Source: Roseomonas indoligenes
GTDB taxonomy: Bacteria > Pseudomonadota > Alphaproteobacteria > Acetobacterales > Acetobacteraceae
DNA length: 64,000 nt
Assembly (NCBI RefSeq): GCF_017813365.1
Contig: NZ_JAGIZA010000005.1
Location: 343,641-407,640, forward strand
Direction: 5' to 3'
The notes under the pieces were generated by a model, which was not told where the DNA came from, made no database searches, and saw only the letters and a program-made list of their open reading frames with translations. The translations under genes were made by a program, and so were the position numbers. This document shows, piece after piece, positions 54,578 through 63,958 of this stretch. The first letter of the stretch is position 1. Each line of letters begins with the position of its first letter.

Positions 54578-56581
54578 ATGCCCCAAGCGCTCGGGTCGAT
54601 CCGCACCCGGATCGGCCAGATCGGCATCGTCAACCGCCTGCTCATCGCGTCCCTCCTCGCCGTTGCCCTCGCCGTCGCCGCCGTCCAGGCCTGGACGATC
54701 CGCGGGGTGGCCGGCAGCGCGCGGGACGGGGTGCAGCGGAGCCTGGAGACGAACCTCGCCCTCGCGAAGGAGGAACTGGGCGCGCTCGGCACGGGCTGGC
54801 GCCTCGCCGACGGCGCGCTGACCCTCGGCGGCAGGCCCGCCGCCGACGGCGAGGAGCTGATGCGCCGCGTCACCGCCATCGCCGGCGGCACCGTCACCCT
54901 CTACGCCGGCGACAGGCCCGTCGCCTCCGGCGCCCCGAACCCCGCCCGGCTGGAGGAACCCGCGCGCCAGGCCGTGCTCCTTCGCGGAGAGACGCTCCGC
55001 GGCACCGCGACCATCGCCGGCACCCCGCACGCCACGCTGCAGGAGCCGATCCGCGATGCGGAAGGCCGCACCCTCGGCGTCCTCTCGGTCGCCTATCCAA
55101 CGGCCGGGGCCGACGCGATGGTGCGGCGCCTGATCGCGGAGAGCGCGGGCGCCGGCCTTCTCGTCATCCTCGTCGTCGGCGCGGCGCGCTGGTTCATCCT
55201 CCGCTCCACCATGCGCCCGCTGAGCACCCTCGCCACCGCCGTCCGCGCCATCGCGGAAGGCGACCTGGGCCGCCCCGCCCCCTGCGCCGACCGCACGGAC
55301 CAGCTCGGCGAGATCGGGCGCGCGGTGGAGACGCTGCGCGAATCCGCCCTCCGCACCCGCGCCCTGGAAGCCCAGGTGAACGGGGAGCGCGCGGCGAAGG
55401 ATCGGCGCCAGGAGGCAATGGACCGGCTCACCCAGGATTTCGGCACCTCCGTCTCCGGCGTGCTCTCCTCCCTCGGCCGCACGGCGGAGGCGATGCGCGG
55501 CACGGCCGGCGAGATGGCGGAGGCCGCCACCCGCACCCGCGAGGACATCGCCTCCACCGCCGAGGACGCCGAGACCTCCTCCCGCAGCCTCGCCCAGGTC
55601 GCGGCCGCCACGGAGGAGATGAGCGCCAGCGTGAACGAGATCGCGCGCCAGGTGACGGAAGCCGCCACCGCCGCGCGCGCCGCGGTGGAACAGGCCCGCA
55701 GCACAGACACCACCGTGCAGGGGCTGAGCGCCGCCGCCGAGGCGATCGGCGACGTGGTGCGGCTGATCAGCGACATCGCCGGCCAGACCAACCTGCTGGC
55801 GCTGAACGCCACCATCGAGGCCGCCCGCGCCGGCGAAGCGGGCCGCGGCTTCGCGGTGGTGGCGAGCGAGGTAAAGACCCTGGCCGCCCAGACCGCCCAG
55901 GCGACGGGGCGCATCGGCGACCAGATCGCCGCCATCCAGGCCGCCTCGGGCGAGGCGGTGCGCGCCGTGCGCGGCGTGGCCGGCGCGATCGACCGCGTGA
56001 GCGACGTGGCCGCCGCCATCGCGGAGGCCGTGGACCAGCAGGGCGCCGCGACGCGGGAGATCGCCTCCCAGGTCCAGCACGTCGCCCGCAGCACGGACAA
56101 CGCCACCCGGGCGATGCGGGACGTGACCGCCCTGGCGGAGCGGTCCGGCGCCGCCGGCGGGGCCGTGCTGGACACCTCCGGCGAGGTCTCCGGCCTCTCC
56201 CGCAGTCTGCGCGAGGAGGTGGACCACTTCCTGGCGGCGATGCGGAGCAGCGAGACGAACGGGGACCGCCGCCGCTACGAAAGGGTCGACGGCCGCCGCA
56301 CGCCCGTGCGGCTGCGCTGCGCGACGCACGGCACCTTCGACACCGTGCTGAACGACATCTCCCTGGGCGGCGCGGCCCTGCCCTGCGACTGGCCCTGCGA
56401 GATCGGCGCGGAGGTACTGCTGGATCTGCCCGGCGCGGAGGGCCCGGCCAGGGCCCGCGTCGTCTCGGTCCGCGAAGGCCTGCTCGCCATTGCCTTCCGC
56501 CAGGACCCCGCGACGATCGAGCGGGTGGGCCGCATCCTGGACCGCCTCGGCGCCGAGCCGGCGGTCCGGCGCGCCGCCTGA
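54578..56581 (+). CDS. Methyl-accepting chemotaxis protein with C-terminal PilZ domain
   Basis: 667 residues. Two membrane helices (about 22-42 and 188-208) enclose a periplasmic cache-like sensor of about 145 residues. HAMP follows ([20 protein letters not shown]). The signalling hairpin tip reads [19 protein letters not shown] near 395, with [15 protein letters not shown] and methylation-type helices on each side. From about 565 a PilZ domain appears: [18 protein letters not shown] and [13 protein letters not shown], the Arg-x-x-x-Arg and Asn/Asp-x-Ser-x-x-Gly pair that binds c-di-GMP. The protein may tie c-di-GMP levels to chemotaxis output. No che genes are nearby. Confidence 0.93.
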   Translation: MPQALGSIRTRIGQIGIVNRLLIASLLAVALAVAAVQAWTIRGVAGSARDGVQRSLETNLALAKEELGALGTGWRLADGALTLGGRPAADGEELMRRVTAIAGGTVTLYAGDRPVASGAPNPARLEEPARQAVLLRGETLRGTATIAGTPHATLQEPIRDAEGRTLGVLSVAYPTAGADAMVRRLIAESAGAGLLVILVVGAARWFILRSTMRPLSTLATAVRAIAEGDLGRPAPCADRTDQLGEIGRAVETLRESALRTRALEAQVNGERAAKDRRQEAMDRLTQDFGTSVSGVLSSLGRTAEAMRGTAGEMAEAATRTREDIASTAEDAETSSRSLAQVAAATEEMSASVNEIARQVTEAATAARAAVEQARSTDTTVQGLSAAAEAIGDVVRLISDIAGQTNLLALNATIEAARAGEAGRGFAVVASEVKTLAAQTAQATGRIGDQIAAIQAASGEAVRAVRGVAGAIDRVSDVAAAIAEAVDQQGAATREIASQVQHVARSTDNATRAMRDVTALAERSGAAGGAVLDTSGEVSGLSRSLREEVDHFLAAMRSSETNGDRRRYERVDGRRTPVRLRCATHGTFDTVLNDISLGGAALPCDWPCEIGAEVLLDLPGAEGPARARVVSVREGLLAIAFRQDPATIERVGRILDRLGAEPAVRRAA

Positions 56582-56585
56582 ACCG

Positions 56586-56618
56586 GAAAGGGCCCGCGCA
56601 TCGGCGCGGGCCCCCTTC
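56586..56618. terminator. Bidirectional hairpin terminator
   Basis: A 10-base perfect stem (56590-56599 with 56604-56613), an A run on the left and T residues on the right. It lies between the converging chemoreceptor and Bug receptor genes. Confidence 0.75.
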
Positions 56619-56621
56619 CCA

Positions 56622-57632
56622 TCAGTCCAGCGAAGCGCCGGATTCCTCGACAAGCCGCTTCCACAGCTGGTCCTGCTGCTTCAGGTACTCGCCATAGGCC
56701 TCCGGCGTCTCGTCCCAGGCCGGGGTGAAGCCCTGCGGCTCCATCCGGCCCTTGAAGTCGTCGGACTTCACCACCTGCAGCAGCGCCGCGTGCAGCTTGT
56801 CCACCACCGGCCGCGGCGTGCCGGCCGGCAGGTTCACCGCGTACCAGCTCTGCATGTCGATGTTGGAGCCGGGCAGCAGCTCCTTCATGCTGGGCACGTC
56901 GCGCAGCTCCGGCACGTAGGTGATGCGCTCCGCGCTGCCCACGGCCAGCGGGCGGAACTTGCCCTCGCGCACGTTCGGCATCGCCGCGGGGATCACGTCG
57001 AACATCATGTCGATGTTCCCCGCCAGCAGGTCCGCGAAGGCAGGCCCGCCGCCACGATACGGCACATGGGTGATGTCCACGCCCGCCGCCTTCGCGACGG
57101 TGGAGATGGTGATGTGGCTGACCGTGCCGGTGCCGGAGGACCCCATGGTCAGCTTGCCCGGATCCTTCTTCGCCGCCGCGATCAGCTCGCCGAAGGTCTT
57201 CCAGGGCCGGTTGGCGTTCACGATCAGCAGCACCGTGCCCGTCGTCACCCGCGTCACCGGCGCCAGGTCGCGCAGCGGCTCCAGCGGCATGGAACGGCGA
57301 TACAGGTATTTGTTGGCCGCCATGATGGAGACGGAGGTGAGAAGGATCGTGTAGCCGTCCTTCTCGCTGCGGGCCACGAAGTCCGCGCCAATATTGCCGC
57401 CCGCGCCGCCGCGGTTGTCCACCACCACGTTCTGCCCGAGGATGCCCTGCAGCCGCTCCGCCAGCAGCCGCCCCGTCAGGTCCACGGCGCCGCCCGGCGC
57501 GTAGGGCACCACGATGCGCGGCGGCCGCGCGGGCCAGTTGGTGCCCTGGGCAAGGGCGGAAGGCGCCAGGGCCGGCAGGCCGAGCGGCGCAACGGCCGCG
57601 GCGCCCAGCAGGGCGCGTCGAGTTGGGAGCAT
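56622..57632 (-). CDS. Bug-family periplasmic receptor (tripartite tricarboxylate transporter type)
   Basis: 336 residues from ATG 57632. A Tat/Sec-like leader (TRRALLGAAAVAPLGLPALA, cut near ALAQG) precedes WPARPPRIVVPYAPGGAVD. Further marks are GQNVVVDNRGGAGGNIGADF near 70, THVPYRGGGPAFADLLAGN near 190 and SWYAVNLPAGTPRPVVDKL near 260. It should bind a small carboxylate in the periplasm. GGAGAGG precedes the ATG at normal distance. No tct permease is beside it, making it the second orphan Bug receptor of this window. Confidence 0.94.
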   Translation of the reverse strand: MLPTRRALLGAAAVAPLGLPALAPSALAQGTNWPARPPRIVVPYAPGGAVDLTGRLLAERLQGILGQNVVVDNRGGAGGNIGADFVARSEKDGYTILLTSVSIMAANKYLYRRSMPLEPLRDLAPVTRVTTGTVLLIVNANRPWKTFGELIAAAKKDPGKLTMGSSGTGTVSHITISTVAKAAGVDITHVPYRGGGPAFADLLAGNIDMMFDVIPAAMPNVREGKFRPLAVGSAERITYVPELRDVPSMKELLPGSNIDMQSWYAVNLPAGTPRPVVDKLHAALLQVVKSDDFKGRMEPQGFTPAWDETPEAYGEYLKQQDQLWKRLVEESGASLD

Positions 57633-57736
57633 GGAACCTCTCCGGATTCGTGAAGCGGCCGTCATGTCGCCCCGCAAGCGCGGCGGGGCAACCCCCGGAA
57701 CCTTGTCCAACCGCCCCGCCGACCCAAGAAAGGGGC

Positions 57737-57964
57737 ATGCCCGATCTCCTAGCGCCTCCCGATGAGCGCCCCTGCATCAAGGTCTGCGCGTACGATGACA
57801 GCACCGAATGGTGCCTCGGCTGCGGAATGACGAAGCCTGAGAAGAAGGCCTGGAAGCGCGCCCCGGAATACCGCGCCGCCATCCACGCCAACCTGCCCAC
57901 CCGGATGGCGGCCATGGCGGCTGCCGGCCATCGCACCGGCCCCGCGGCCGGGAAGAAGCGCTAG
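57737..57964 (+). CDS. DUF1289 family protein
   Basis: 75 residues. Four Cys are spaced as in DUF1289: CIKVC, then CLGCGM (pattern C-x3-C-x8-C-x2-C at about 14-30), suggesting a metal or iron-sulphur site. The charged middle (KPEKKAWKRAPEYRAAI) follows and the C-terminus is basic. Function unknown; the family is common in Proteobacteria. AAAGGGG lies just before the ATG. Its TAG overlaps the stop of the opposite-strand methyltransferase gene in CTAG, so the two genes meet tail to tail. Confidence 0.88.
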   Translation: MPDLLAPPDERPCIKVCAYDDSTEWCLGCGMTKPEKKAWKRAPEYRAAIHANLPTRMAAMAAAGHRTGPAAGKKR

Positions 57965-58755
57965 CGCCGCGCCGAGAGCGCGTGGATCAGCACCGCCGCC
58001 GCGACGGAAACATTCAGGCTCTCAACCCGCCCCGATCCCGGCAGCGTCACCTGCATGTCGCAGGCCGCCGCCGTGGCCGGGCTCACCCCCTGCTCCTCAT
58101 TCCCCAGCACCAGGGCCACGCAGCCCCCCGCCGGCCGGCGGGCCAGCACCGCCTCCGGCGAGGCCCCGCCGGAGGACACCGCGGCCACGGTCAACACCCC
58201 CATGGCAGGCAGCGCGGCGGCCAAGTCCGGCGCGGTCCAGAGGCTCAGCACCTCGAGCCCGCCCTCGCTCGTCCGCCAGGCCGCGTCCGACAGCCCGGCC
58301 TGCCGCGGATCGCCCGACAGCACCATCCCGATGCAACCGAAGAAGGCCGCGGACCGCGCGATGGCCCCCAGGTTATGCGGGTTGGAAACCCCATCCAGCA
58401 CAGGCAGCACCGGCGCCGTCCGCAGCGCCGCCGGCAGGGGCAGCACCACCGGCGCCACCCGCCGCCGCGCCACCACCGCCACGATGCCCCCGTGATGCAC
58501 CGTGCCCGCCACCCGGGCCAGCTCCTCCTCCCCCACCTCGCGATAGGGCTTCCGCGCCTCCGCCAGCACCGCGCAGAAGGGGTTCGCCTCCCGCCGGCGG
58601 GATGGCAGGTGGAACAGCCGCAGCACGTCCCGCGGCCGGCGGGAGAACACGGCCGAGACAGCGGCCAGCCCGCAGATCCGGTCCGGCTCCGGCGGGCGCG
58701 GCGGCCGGGGGGCTGGGTTCGGGGCGAAGGGCGGGGCACGATCCATGGCCCGCAT
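57961..58755 (-). CDS. RNA 2'-O-methyltransferase of the TrmH/SpoU family
   Basis: 264 residues from ATG 58755. The N-terminal substrate domain runs from ICGLAAVSAVFSRRPRDVLR (about 25). The SPOUT domain from about 125 has the three family motifs: LDGVSNPHNLGAIARSAAFF, VALVLGNEEQGVSPATAAAC near 216 and LPGSGRVESLNVSVAAAVLI near 237, which form the knotted SAM site. It methylates rRNA or tRNA ribose. GGGGGG lies upstream of ATG 58755; an alternative ATG is at 58746. The N-terminal Pro-rich stretch is variable in the family. Confidence 0.93.
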   Translation of the reverse strand: MRAMDRAPPFAPNPAPRPPRPPEPDRICGLAAVSAVFSRRPRDVLRLFHLPSRRREANPFCAVLAEARKPYREVGEEELARVAGTVHHGGIVAVVARRRVAPVVLPLPAALRTAPVLPVLDGVSNPHNLGAIARSAAFFGCIGMVLSGDPRQAGLSDAAWRTSEGGLEVLSLWTAPDLAAALPAMGVLTVAAVSSGGASPEAVLARRPAGGCVALVLGNEEQGVSPATAAACDMQVTLPGSGRVESLNVSVAAAVLIHALSARR

Positions 58756-58860
58756 CAACGCCGCCCCCCGCCGGGGGTCAAGCACACCCCTTCCCCGCCC
58801 ACCCCCGCCATGCAATTTTCCGCGCCCTTCGCCCACAGGGCGCAGAAGGAGAGAGAAACA

Positions 58861-59724
58861 ATGGCCGGCGTCTTCTGGCATCTCGGCAACTGGTCCACCG
58901 AGGAGCCCAAGGTCCTCGGCCCCATGGACCACGCCTTCTGGCTGGGATCGGTGATCTTCGACGGTGCCCGCGCCATCCGCGGCACCGTGCCGGATCTGGA
59001 TCTGCACTGCCGCCGCTGCGTCCAATCCGCCCGCAACATGCGGATGAACCCCACCATGACCGCCGACGAGATCGAGGCGCTCTGCCGCGAGGGCGTCCGC
59101 CGCATGGGCCCGGATGCGGAACTCTACATCCGCCCGATGTTCTTCGTCCGCCGCGGCCTCGGTGCCTCCCAGCCCGATCCGGACAGCACGGAGTTCATCC
59201 TCTCCATCTACGATTCCCCCCTGCCCCCGCCCACGGGCTTCTCCGCTATCACCGCCCCCTTCCGTCGCCCCGCCCCCGACCAGGCGCCGACCGACGCCAA
59301 GGCCAGCGCCCTCTACCCCAACGGCGCCCGCGCGGCCGCCTGGGCAAGGGAGCACAGCTACGAATGGGCCGTGATGCTGGACCCCGACGGCAACGTCGCC
59401 GAGTTCTCCGCCGCCAACCTCATGATGGTGAAGGACGGGGTGGTGTTCACCCCGAAGGCGAACGGCACCTTCCTTGCCGGCATCACCCGCGCGCGGATCA
59501 TGGAACTGCTGCGAGGCGCCGGCCGCGAGGTGCGGGAACAGATCGTCACGGAACAGATGCTCCAGGACGCCGACGAGATCTTCGCCACCGGCAACTTCGG
59601 CAAGGTCCAGCCCTGCACCCGTTACGGCACCCACGACATGCAGCCCGGCCCCGTCGCCGCCGAGGCCCGCCGCCTCTATTTTGAGTTCGCCGAGACCGCC
59701 CGCATCATCCCACGCCAGGCCTGA
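58861..59724 (+). CDS. Class IV aminotransferase (branched-chain amino acid aminotransferase-like)
   Basis: 287 residues. PLP fold type IV marks: GSVIFDGARAIRG near 30, ELYIRPMFFVRRGLG near 88, QAPTDAKASALYPNGARAA near 143 (the Lys should carry PLP), VAEFSAANLMMVKDG near 180 and FLAGITRARIMELLRGAG near 203. BCAT enzymes transfer amino groups between branched-chain amino acids and 2-oxoglutarate; D-amino acid relatives are similar, so the substrate is not certain. GGAGAG lies before the ATG. It is divergent from the TrmH gene. Confidence 0.9.
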   Translation: MAGVFWHLGNWSTEEPKVLGPMDHAFWLGSVIFDGARAIRGTVPDLDLHCRRCVQSARNMRMNPTMTADEIEALCREGVRRMGPDAELYIRPMFFVRRGLGASQPDPDSTEFILSIYDSPLPPPTGFSAITAPFRRPAPDQAPTDAKASALYPNGARAAAWAREHSYEWAVMLDPDGNVAEFSAANLMMVKDGVVFTPKANGTFLAGITRARIMELLRGAGREVREQIVTEQMLQDADEIFATGNFGKVQPCTRYGTHDMQPGPVAAEARRLYFEFAETARIIPRQA

Positions 59725-59840
59725 CCGCCGGTCCGCAGGGCGAAACGCGCCTTTCCGCCCCGCGGAACCGGAGCCAGGAACCATCGTTCACGCCTTGCCG
59801 GCCGCCCATGCGGGCCGCCGGAGGAGGTGCCGGACGACCT

Positions 59841-60611
59841 ATGCCGAGGGATGACAGCCTCCCCGCATCCACGACGGAACGGGCCAGGGCGGAAGCCGCG
59901 CGCCCCCGCGCCGCCCGGATCGGCCTCGCCGCCATCGGCATCCTCCTCGTCGGCTGGATCGCCTACCGCCAGGTCGCGGTCGTCCCTGGCCCTGGCCAGA
60001 TGCTCCTTATCGGCCATGGCGGGGAGGTGACGCGGATCCTCGGCCCCGGGCAGTGGGGCCTGCTCAACCCTTTCAGCCAGAGCGTCCGGCCCTACGACAT
60101 GGCGCTGCTCGCCTCGGACCGCTCCGCCCCGGACCGCGGCATGCCCGCCCTCAGCGCGGAGGGCCACGCCCTCACCCTCTTCGGCACCGCCTACTGGCAT
60201 GAGGGGAACGAGGACGACCTGCGCTGGCGCTATGCCCATATCCGCGCGGGCGTGGATGCGATGCCGGCCCTCATGGCCGCCTCCATCCAGACCGTCATGG
60301 GCCGCCACCCCATGGAGGAGATCATCCGCAACGCCTCCGCCATCGGGCGGGAACTGACGGACGACCTCAAGGCCCGCGCCCGCGCTCTCATCCGGGTGGA
60401 CGTCAATGAATTCGCCCTCACCCGCATCGACCCCGGCGAGAGCTGGCGCGCGGTGGTGAGCGAGCGCGAAGGGGGCCGCGCCCGCGCCGCCTCCATCGCC
60501 GCCTCCCCCGCCATGTCCGGCGACAACCCCAACGCGCTGGACATGGAGCGGATCCGCCGCTGGGACGGTCGGGGCATCATCCCCGAGCGGCCGGGCCGCG
60601 CCGAACCCTGA
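59841..60611 (+). CDS. Band-7/SPFH-like single-helix membrane protein
   Basis: About 256 residues. One N-terminal helix (RIGLAAIGILLVGWIAYRQV) precedes GPGQMLLIGHGGEVTRILGP and GLLNPFSQSVRPYDMALLAS, which resemble the opening of SPFH domains. The later part has FGTAYWHEGNEDDLRWRYAH and LTDDLKARARALIRVDVNEF, again SPFH-like, then a charged tail. Prohibitin-like membrane scaffolds have this layout. The match is partial and the function unknown. ATG 59841 is chosen behind GGAGGAGGTG; ATG 59808 is in frame. It stands apart from the aminotransferase by 116 bases. Confidence 0.65.
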   Translation: MPRDDSLPASTTERARAEAARPRAARIGLAAIGILLVGWIAYRQVAVVPGPGQMLLIGHGGEVTRILGPGQWGLLNPFSQSVRPYDMALLASDRSAPDRGMPALSAEGHALTLFGTAYWHEGNEDDLRWRYAHIRAGVDAMPALMAASIQTVMGRHPMEEIIRNASAIGRELTDDLKARARALIRVDVNEFALTRIDPGESWRAVVSEREGGRARAASIAASPAMSGDNPNALDMERIRRWDGRGIIPERPGRAEP

Positions 60612-60703
60612 GCCCCGCTTCCCGAACCGAAGGCGCCCAACACGCTGCGTTGAGTAACACCTGTACTACGCGACCCGCCGGACTTTCGGTAAAATCCCGC
60701 CCC

Positions 60704-61498
60704 ATGAGCCAGGTCATCGCGCTCCGCGCCGTCACCCAAGGTCCGCTCCAGCCCAACGAGGTGGAGCACTACGCCAGCACCGGCTGGCTCGCCGCCCGCG
60801 GCCTCTTCACGCCGGAGGAAACCGCAGACATCTCGCGCTGGACGGACGAGCTGACGGCCGCGCCGGAAGTTCCCGGCCGCCATTGGGTCTATCGCGAGCC
60901 CAGCCTCATCCCCGGCGCCGCCCCGGTCATCCAGCGCATCGAGAACTTCTGCCCTTTCCACGAAGGCTTCGACCGCCTGGTGCGCGGCGGCGGCAAGCTG
61001 GAAGCCGCCTGCGCCCAGCTGATGGGCGGCCCCGTCGTGCTGTTCAAGGAGAAAATCAACTTCAAGATGCCGGGCGGCGCAGGCTTCGAGCCGCACCAGG
61101 ACCAGCAGGCCGGCTGGTCCGCCTACGCCCCGCTCTTCATCACTGCCCTCGTCTGCATCGACCGCGCGACGGAGACGAACGGCTGCCTGAAGATGGCCGA
61201 TGCCCCCCGCTTCGCCGGCCTGATCGGCGACGAGTGGAAGCCCCTCACCGCCGAACAGATGGCCGGCTTCGCCCTCACCTCCGTACCGACCGAGCCCGGC
61301 GACGCCCTGTTCTTCGACAGCTACGTCCCCCATGCCTCCGACCCGAACCTGACGTCGGAGGCACGGCGCATCCTCTATCTCACCTACAACCTCGCCTCGC
61401 AGGGCGACCACCGCGCGCGCTACTACGCCGACAAGCACGCCAACTTCCCCCCGGACGTGGAGCGGGTGCCCGGCCGGAACTATCGCTTCAGGGTCTGA
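60704..61498 (+). CDS. Phytanoyl-CoA dioxygenase family protein (Fe(II)/2-oxoglutarate type)
   Basis: 264 residues. The double-stranded beta helix is marked by GAGFEPHQDQQAGW near 123 (His-x-Asp iron ligands), FITALVCIDRATETNGCLKM near 145 and FFDSYVPHASDPNLTSEARR near 205, whose His is the third iron ligand and whose Arg would bind 2-oxoglutarate. ATPEETADI-like helices open the protein. Such enzymes hydroxylate lipids, antibiotics, ectoine or phosphonates; the substrate here is unknown. No neighbouring gene suggests a pathway. Confidence 0.88.
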   Translation: MSQVIALRAVTQGPLQPNEVEHYASTGWLAARGLFTPEETADISRWTDELTAAPEVPGRHWVYREPSLIPGAAPVIQRIENFCPFHEGFDRLVRGGGKLEAACAQLMGGPVVLFKEKINFKMPGGAGFEPHQDQQAGWSAYAPLFITALVCIDRATETNGCLKMADAPRFAGLIGDEWKPLTAEQMAGFALTSVPTEPGDALFFDSYVPHASDPNLTSEARRILYLTYNLASQGDHRARYYADKHANFPPDVERVPGRNYRFRV

Positions 61499-61884
61499 CG
61501 CCAGGACTGCTGGAAGCAGCCGGTCTTCCGACCTTCGCCGGGAGCAGCATATCCGCTCCAGGGCAACGGGCCAGACAAAGCGGAACATGCAATCGGCCTC
61601 ACTCTCGGCCGCAGGTTCGACACCGCTTGGGCCGCTCGCCACCGGAGGTTCAGGAGGGGAAACCGACCCGCCTGACGCGCCGGCCTCATGCCCCCGGCTT
61701 CACCGTCGCCGCATCTGGGCGCGAGCGGCCACCCCACTCTCGGTGCGGAGCCGCTGAAGCGGAGGCATGAAGTCTGGTCGGGCAGGTCGGCCGCCACGGA
61801 TCCCGGGCGCTCTCCCGCCGGGTTTACTGCATCACGAAGACATAAGGTGACACCCGGAGGCAGGATTGTTAACTGCGCGTCCCG
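61499..61884. other. Gap without a recognised gene
   Basis: No convincing coding frame. An open frame on the minus strand crosses the whole gap but reads as a low-complexity mix. Slightly less GC-rich stretches occur near 61820-61880, ahead of the RHH gene, and may hold its promoter, but no clear -35/-10 pair was found. Confidence 0.5.
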
Positions 61885-62073
61885 ATGCCAGCTCAGCACA
61901 CCCTCCACGTCGCCCTGACCGAGCCACTGGTGAGGTACATCAACGAGCAGGTCGCATCCGGGCGCTATGTCACCGCGAGCGAGGTGGTCCGCGCCTCCCT
62001 CCGCCTCTTGATCGAGCGGGATGCGGCTGAGGCGCGGCGTCCCGCGCCGGCCGGACAGATCGCGAATGACTGA
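61885..62073 (+). CDS. ParD-like ribbon-helix-helix protein (62 aa)
   Basis: The ribbon TLHVALTEPLVRYINEQV and the helix pair YVTASEVVRASLRLLIERDA are typical of ParD/CopG antitoxins, which bind DNA as dimers and neutralise a ParE toxin. No ParE-like gene follows. Instead the stop overlaps the start of the histidine kinase gene by 8 bases (ATGACTGA), so the kinase is translated right after it. It may therefore act as a DNA-binding regulator in a signalling pair, which is inference. No strong ribosome site is seen. Confidence 0.8.
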   Translation: MPAQHTLHVALTEPLVRYINEQVASGRYVTASEVVRASLRLLIERDAAEARRPAPAGQIAND

Positions 62074-63880
62074 GGTGGTGAGGGGCGAGAACTCCGAGTC
62101 TACCGCGATGGGTGCTCCTGCGGCCGACCGCGGCCTGCATCATCGCCTAGGTCAGCAGAAGCTCCTCGCCGAGCTGGGAGCCTATGCCCTACGCGGCACC
62201 AGCCTCGATACCTTGCTACAGGAGGCGACCCGCCTGATCGCGCTCGGTCTGCGGACCCGCTTCTCGAAGGTCATGGAGTACCTGCCCGGCGAGGATCGGC
62301 TCCTCGTGCGCGCCGGGGTCGGCTGGCGGGAGGGTATCGTCGGGCATTACCGGACGGGTGCCGACCTCGCGGCGCCGACCGGTTATACGTTCAGGACCGG
62401 GGAGCCCGTCATCTCCAGCCACCTGGCATGCGAGGGCCGGTTCAGGACGCCACAGCTTCTTCTCGATCACGGCATCCGGCGGGCCATGAACGTGGTCATC
62501 CGCACGGACGGCGGTGCCTGGGGAGTGCTGGAGGCCGACAGCTCAAATCCAGAGGACTTCGTCGGCGACGATCTCGCCTTCATGCAGGGTGCCGCGAACC
62601 TCCTGGGCCTGGCGATCGGGCGCATGTGCACCGAGATGTCGCTCGGAGCCTCCCTGACCCGGACGAACGAGATCCTGGAGAGCATCAGCGACGCCTTCTA
62701 CGCTGTCGACCACGAGTGGCGCTTCACCTACGTCAACCACCGGGCTGAGGAATGGTGGGGGCGGAGGCGGGAGGACCTGATCGGGAAGGTCTACTGGGAG
62801 GAGTTCCCGCAGGCCGTCGGCAGCGAGGCCTATGAGGCGCACCTCCGCGCCGCCCGCGAGCGGCGGCTGGTCCAGGTGGAGGTGGTTTCACCCATCCTCC
62901 ATCACTGGGTGGACGTCAGCATCTATCCCAGCGAGCATGGCCTCTCCGTCTACTTCCGGGACATCTCGGAGCGCAGGACCGCCGAGAGAGCGCTCCGTGA
63001 GAGCGAGGAGCGTTACCGCCTCGCCGTCCGCGCCACCAACGATGCCATCTGGGACTGGGATCTCCAGCAGGATCGGATCGAGTGGAACGAGGCGCTCCAC
63101 GACGCCTACGGTTACCGGCCGGAGGATGTCGATCCCGCTGGCGGATGGTGGATCGGGCACATCCATCCCGAGGACCGGGAGCGCATCACCCGTTCCATCC
63201 ACGAGGTGATCGACGGCACGGCCAACCGCTGGTCGGACGAGTACCGCTTTCAACGGGCCGATGGCTCCTACGCCGACGTGCTGGACCGCGGCTTCATGGT
63301 GCGCGGGCCGAATGGCGAGCCCCTTCGGATGATCGGCGCCATGCTCGACGTGACGGAGCGGCTGCGGTCGGAGCGTGACCTGCGTCAGCTGAACGAGCAC
63401 CTCGAAGTTGAGGCGGTCCGCCGGGCGGAGCAGTTGCGCCTCAACGAGGAAGCGCTCCGGCAATCCCAGAAGCTGGAGGCCGTCGGACAGCTGACCGGCG
63501 GCGTCGCGCACGACTTCAACAACCTGCTGACGATCATCCGCTCCTCGGCCGACCTCCTTCGTCGCCCCGACCTGCCGGACGAGCGGCGCCAGCGCTACGT
63601 CGAGGCGATCTCGGACACGGCCAGCCGGGCGGCCAAGCTCACGAGCCAGCTGCTCGCCTTCGCGCGCCGCCAGCCGCTCAGGCCCGAGGTGTTCCTCGTC
63701 GGGGACCGGATCCAGGCAGTCACGGATCTGATCCGGCCGCTGGTCGGGGCACGCATCACGATCGAGGCGGCGATCGAGTGCGAGGACTGTGCCGTCGAGG
63801 CCGACCCGAACCAGTTCGAGACGGCCCTGGTCAACCTTGCCGTGAACGCGCGCGATGCGATGGACGGTGCAGGACGCCTA
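62066..63880 (+). pseudogene. GAF-PAS-PAS histidine kinase, cut by an insertion sequence
   Basis: From ATG 62066, with GGACAG about 12 bases before. A GAF domain covers about residues 30-180 (VMEYLPGEDRLLVRAGVGWR, RRAMNVVIRTDGGAWGVLEA). Two PAS domains follow (about 200-310 and 315-440). The dimerisation helix reads LEAVGQLTGGVAHDFNNLL with His482 as the phosphorylation site. The ATPase domain is reached at LVNLAVNARDAMDGAGRL (N box) and then stops: from 63881 the bases belong to an IS end and the frame ends at TGA 63928-63930. ATP binding is lost, so the gene should be dead unless the IS leaves. The original was probably a hybrid kinase, from the family. Confidence 0.88.
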
Positions 63881-63924
63881 GGTAGGGAACCCAAACAACT
63901 CTCTACGTTCGTTGGCGTTTTTGT

Positions 63925-63952
63925 CTCCTGATCGGGTTTGGCTGATCAGGAG
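63925..63952 (+). promoter_or_regulatory. Hairpin that covers the transposase ribosome binding site
   Basis: CTCCTGATC at 63925-63933 pairs perfectly with GATCAGGAG at 63944-63952, loop of 10. The right arm includes most of the AGGAGG ribosome site (63948-63953) of the transposase, whose ATG is at 63959. In a transcript entering from outside, the site would be closed, which is a known guard in other insertion sequences. Confidence 0.65.
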
Positions 63953-63958
63953 GTGGAC

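Noticed and set aside
60690..60695. TAAAAT as a -10 box ahead of the dioxygenase gene
   Set aside because: No acceptable -35 at 16-18 bases; it is also too close to the start codon.
61610..61625. tRNA T-arm-like GGTTCGACACC
   Set aside because: No acceptor stem or anticodon arm could be built around it.
61480..61908. Minus-strand 142-residue frame in the gap before the RHH gene
   Set aside because: Mixed low-complexity sequence with no conserved pattern and no ribosome site; overlaps the ends of two real genes.
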